A program made the translations under genes and the position numbers. From contig JBFNFA010000010.1 in assembly GCA_040797845.1 (NCBI GenBank), positions 62,001 to 126,000 of the forward strand: DNA of 64,000 nt. Reading direction: 5' to 3'. Under the pieces are notes generated by a model. The model was given only the letters and a program-made list of their open reading frames with translations. It did no database searches and was not told the origin of the DNA. Below, one piece after another: positions 61,947 to 64,000 of this stretch. Position 1 is the first letter of the stretch. Each line of letters begins with the position of its first letter. The stretch comes from Clostridium_AW sp040797845. GTDB taxonomy: Bacteria; Bacillota; Clostridia; Clostridiales; Clostridiaceae.

Positions 61947-63143
61947 ATGACGATATCATTTGATAAATTAAATTTAAATCCTCAATTAGTGGATGGATTG
62001 AATAAAGGTGGTATAAAAGTTCCTACAGATATTCAAGTAAAAGCTATTCCTCTAGCTTTGGAAAATAAAGATATTATAGGACAATCACAGACTGGAAGTG
62101 GTAAAACTTTAGCCTATTTACTTCCTATATTTCAAAAAATAAATTATGAAAAAAGAGAAATGCAAGCTATTATATTAGCTCCAACCCATGAGTTAGCTAT
62201 GCAGATAGATAGAGAAATAAAACTCTTAGCTACAAATTCTGAAATTCCTGTGACTTCAACCCCTATAATAGGAGAAGTAAATGTAAAAAGACAAATAGAA
62301 AAACTAAAAGAAAAACCTCATATAATCGTAGGATCTACAGGTAGAATATTTGAACTTATAAAAATGAAAAAGATCAGTGCCCACACTATAAAAACTATAG
62401 TTATAGATGAGGGTGATAGATTACTAGATCAAAATAATCTACCTCGTGTAAAAGATGTAATAAAAACAACAATGAGAGATAGGCAGCTGATGACCTTCTC
62501 TGCTACAATAAACAATAAAACTTTAGATATAGCAAAAGGACTAATGAAAGATCCTGAAATTATAATAATAGAAGATAAAGTTCAGGTTAATGAAAATATT
62601 AATCATTTATATGTTACTTGTGAACAAAGAGACAAGATTGAAGTTTTAAGAAAATTAATAGCTGCAACAAAGCCTGTGAGAGGTATAATTTTTATAAATA
62701 AGCCAGATGAAATAGAAATAGCTACATCAAAGCTTCAATATCATCATATTAATGCTTATGGAATATATGGAAATGCTTCAAAGGAAGAAAGAAAAAAGGC
62801 TTTAGATGGTTTTAGAAGTGGTAAATTCCAATTGTTAGTAGCTTCTGATTTAGCAGCTAGAGGTTTAGATGTAAAAGAAGTGACTCATATATTTAACCTA
62901 GACTTACCACAGGATTCAAAAGAATATATCCATAGAGCAGGTAGAACTGGAAGAGCAGGTAGTTTAGGTACTACTATTTCTATAGCTACAGAAAAAGAGG
63001 TTTCCTTACTTAAGAGATATGAGAAAGATTTAAATATAAAGATTATAGGCAAATCTATATATAAAGGAAATTTAATAAACATCAATGAATCTAATAAAAC
63101 AATTAATAAAAAACAAGACAATAATTCAAAAAAGTTTAAGTAG
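61947..63143 (+). CDS. DEAD-box-family RNA helicase with DEGD motif (YfmL-like)
   Basis: 398 residues, a core-only helicase. Q motif region FDKLNLNPQLVDGL...TDIQ, motif I QSQTGSGKT near 50, Ia APTHELAMQ (usually APTRELA), Ib GSTGR (usually TPGR), motif II DEGD near residue 153 in place of DEAD, III FSATI, V SDLAARGLDV, VI HRAGRTGRAG. There is no C-terminal RNA-binding domain; the tail is short and basic. The overall size fits the YfmL group, which aids ribosome assembly and cold growth. Start behind AAAGGAG. Confidence 0.9.
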   Translation: MTISFDKLNLNPQLVDGLNKGGIKVPTDIQVKAIPLALENKDIIGQSQTGSGKTLAYLLPIFQKINYEKREMQAIILAPTHELAMQIDREIKLLATNSEIPVTSTPIIGEVNVKRQIEKLKEKPHIIVGSTGRIFELIKMKKISAHTIKTIVIDEGDRLLDQNNLPRVKDVIKTTMRDRQLMTFSATINNKTLDIAKGLMKDPEIIIIEDKVQVNENINHLYVTCEQRDKIEVLRKLIAATKPVRGIIFINKPDEIEIATSKLQYHHINAYGIYGNASKEERKKALDGFRSGKFQLLVASDLAARGLDVKEVTHIFNLDLPQDSKEYIHRAGRTGRAGSLGTTISIATEKEVSLLKRYEKDLNIKIIGKSIYKGNLININESNKTINKKQDNNSKKFK

Positions 63144-63147
63144 TTTT

Positions 63148-63177
63148 AAAAAAATGCATTTATAAATGCATTTTTTT
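63148..63177 (+). terminator. Terminator of the helicase gene
   Basis: Perfect palindrome of AAAAAAATGCATTTA and its complement ending in seven Ts, directly after the stop. Confidence 0.88.
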
Positions 63178-63296
63178 CATTTTTAAGGCAATGATAAGTT
63201 AAAAGCAAAAAATATTCTCTTATTATTTAAATATTTTTATATATTATACACACAATATATATGAATTAATTTTTTATTTTAAAGGAGGAAATGATT

Positions 63297-63659
63297 ATGG
63301 GCGATAAAAATGCAGAAGGTACTAATTCTACTTTTATGGGTTATATAATAAGACTAGTATTAACTACTATTGTGCTAGCTATAACATCCTTTTTAACACC
63401 TGGTTTTACTATAGTAGGATTTTGGCCAATGGTATTAGCCGCAGTTGTAATCACAATAATAGATGCTTTAGTAGAAAGCTTTATGGGTGCAGATGCATCA
63501 CCTTTTGGAAAAGGCTTTAAAGGATTTGTTATAGCAGCTATAATAATATACTTAACTCAACTTTTCGTACCTAATATGAGAGTGTCTATAATAGGCGCCA
63601 TATTAGCTGCTTTAGTTATTGGAGTAATAGACGCTCTATTACCCGGTAGAGTTATGTAA
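63297..63659 (+). CDS. Small four-helix membrane protein (phage holin IV/YvlD-like superfamily)
   Basis: 120 residues, four hydrophobic segments: MGYIIRLVLTTIVLAITSFL, FWPMVLAAVVITIIDALVES, GFVIAAIIIYLTQLF and SIIGAILAALVIGVIDALLPG. The pattern matches the YvlD-type membrane family annotated as holin superfamily IV. No phage genes are near, so a lysis role is doubtful; an envelope-stress function is more likely. The start is the ATG at 63297, eight bases after AAAGGAGG; an ATG six bases earlier is too close. Confidence 0.85.
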   Translation: MGDKNAEGTNSTFMGYIIRLVLTTIVLAITSFLTPGFTIVGFWPMVLAAVVITIIDALVESFMGADASPFGKGFKGFVIAAIIIYLTQLFVPNMRVSIIGAILAALVIGVIDALLPGRVM

Positions 63660-63688
63660 AACTAGTATTATTTTATATTACCCAAATT

Positions 63689-63718
63689 AACAAGCTGGTT
63701 TTTAACAACCAGCTTGTT
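63689..63718. terminator. Bidirectional terminator overlapping the YdcZ gene end
   Basis: Perfect 12-bp stem AACAAGCTGGTT / AACCAGCTTGTT. The last codons and the TAA of the convergent transporter gene lie inside it. Confidence 0.88.
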
Positions 63719-64000
63719 CTTTTACTAATTCTTTCTTATCTATATAAAAATTATATACAAGTCCTAATAATATAAGAATACTTCCTATAATCTTTCCTTT
63801 TGATACCACGTTCATTGTTAAATAGTCTATAACTATACCTGTTCCAAGTTGTCCTATAAAAATCAATAAAGTTGAATATATAGTTGGAATCTTAGGTATT
63901 ATAATATTAGAAGTTGCCACCACTATAACCCCTATGGCTCCTCCTAAATATGCCCATAAAGGTACCCTTTGTAGATCTCCAAAAGGTATGCCTATTCCAC
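63702..64000 (-). CDS. YdcZ/DUF606-type DMT transporter (3' part)
   Basis: The open frame continues past the window edge, so the start is missing. About 99 residues are visible: GIPFGDLQRVPLWAYLGGAIG, then three hydrophobic segments (GVIVVATSNIIIPKIP, YSTLLIFIGQLGTGIVIDYL, GKIIGSILILLGLVYNFYI) and a short charged tail. The motif of a conserved WAYLGGAIGV and GQLGTGIVIDY is that of the DUF606 five-helix half of DMT transporters, which often work as pairs. Substrate unknown. Confidence 0.85.
   Translation of the reverse strand, partial: GIGIPFGDLQRVPLWAYLGGAIGVIVVATSNIIIPKIPTIYSTLLIFIGQLGTGIVIDYLTMNVVSKGKIIGSILILLGLVYNFYIDKKELVKEQAGC

Noticed and set aside
63297..63659. Phage lysis holin marking a prophage
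   Set aside because: No phage genes are near, and the sequence fits the chromosomal YvlD-like membrane family.
1..64000. CRISPR arrays, insertion sequences and rRNA genes
   Set aside because: I saw no regularly spaced direct repeats, transposase genes or rRNA sequences.

Overview
The window is AT-rich, low-GC Gram-positive DNA. The gene set is that of an anaerobic, endospore-forming clostridium (Clostridium sensu stricto or a close relative): two ger germination clusters, a LysM/GH18 spore-cortex enzyme, desulfoferrodoxin, a lysine riboswitch, a tryptophan T-box and many TTG/GTG starts behind strong AGGAGG sites. I assign no species. I see no prophage, insertion sequence, CRISPR array or rRNA; the window looks like ordinary chromosome with some accessory catabolic genes.

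Layout. 1-5.7 kb: 3' part of an ABC-F gene, a pseudo-receiver/zinc-ribbon protein, proC, a spore-cortex GH18 enzyme and tsaD. 5.8-9.6 kb: a RusA-like protein with a zinc finger, then a three-gene glycerol-3-phosphate oxidation operon whose leader holds a promoter followed by an intrinsic terminator, an attenuator layout. 9.7-13.5 kb: ger cluster 1. 13.6-18.9 kb: chemoreceptor, ECF sigma/anti-sigma pair with an autoregulatory-type promoter, tRNA-Trp, and a zinc-ribbon/ZnuA-like lipoprotein pair. 19-22 kb: tandem HD-GYP protein and tsaE-tsaB-rimI. 22.1-28.6 kb: a nitrogen-compound catabolic cluster (hyuA, NCS1 permease, ridA, ygeX, ygeY). 28.6-36.1 kb: tyrS, a P-loop protein, an AlbA_2 protein, ger cluster 2 and two very small genes. 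36.1-40 kb: prfC, T-box-controlled trpS, desulfoferrodoxin and a small unknown gene. 40-48.6 kb: one 2855-residue cyclic-beta-glucan-synthase-like gene. 48.7-64 kb: riboswitch-controlled lysA, an M18 peptidase, a CDF transporter, a tandem P-loop protein, ftsH-helD, topB, a receiver protein, a DEAD-box-type helicase, a small membrane protein and the 3' part of a YdcZ-type transporter.

The most interesting signal is regulatory. Both transcription units of the hyuA/permease and ridA/ygeX/ygeY cluster have -24/-12 (sigma-54) promoter sequences. Upstream of each lies the same architecture: two 15-bp TTATCA-N3-TGATAA-type palindromes exactly 18 bp apart, plus a third 67-71 bp further upstream. This predicts one sigma-54 enhancer-binding activator, encoded outside the window, controlling the whole cluster. 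Other points of interest are the glp leader attenuator, an ECF promoter of the TGCAAC-N17-CGTC type, two copies of a 64-bp palindromic repeat 55 kb apart, an unclassified structured leader before a 56-residue zinc-ribbon gene, and several proteins with altered key residues (receiver N51, ZnuA-like protein without its metal histidines, DEGD helicase, receiver without ANTAR domain).
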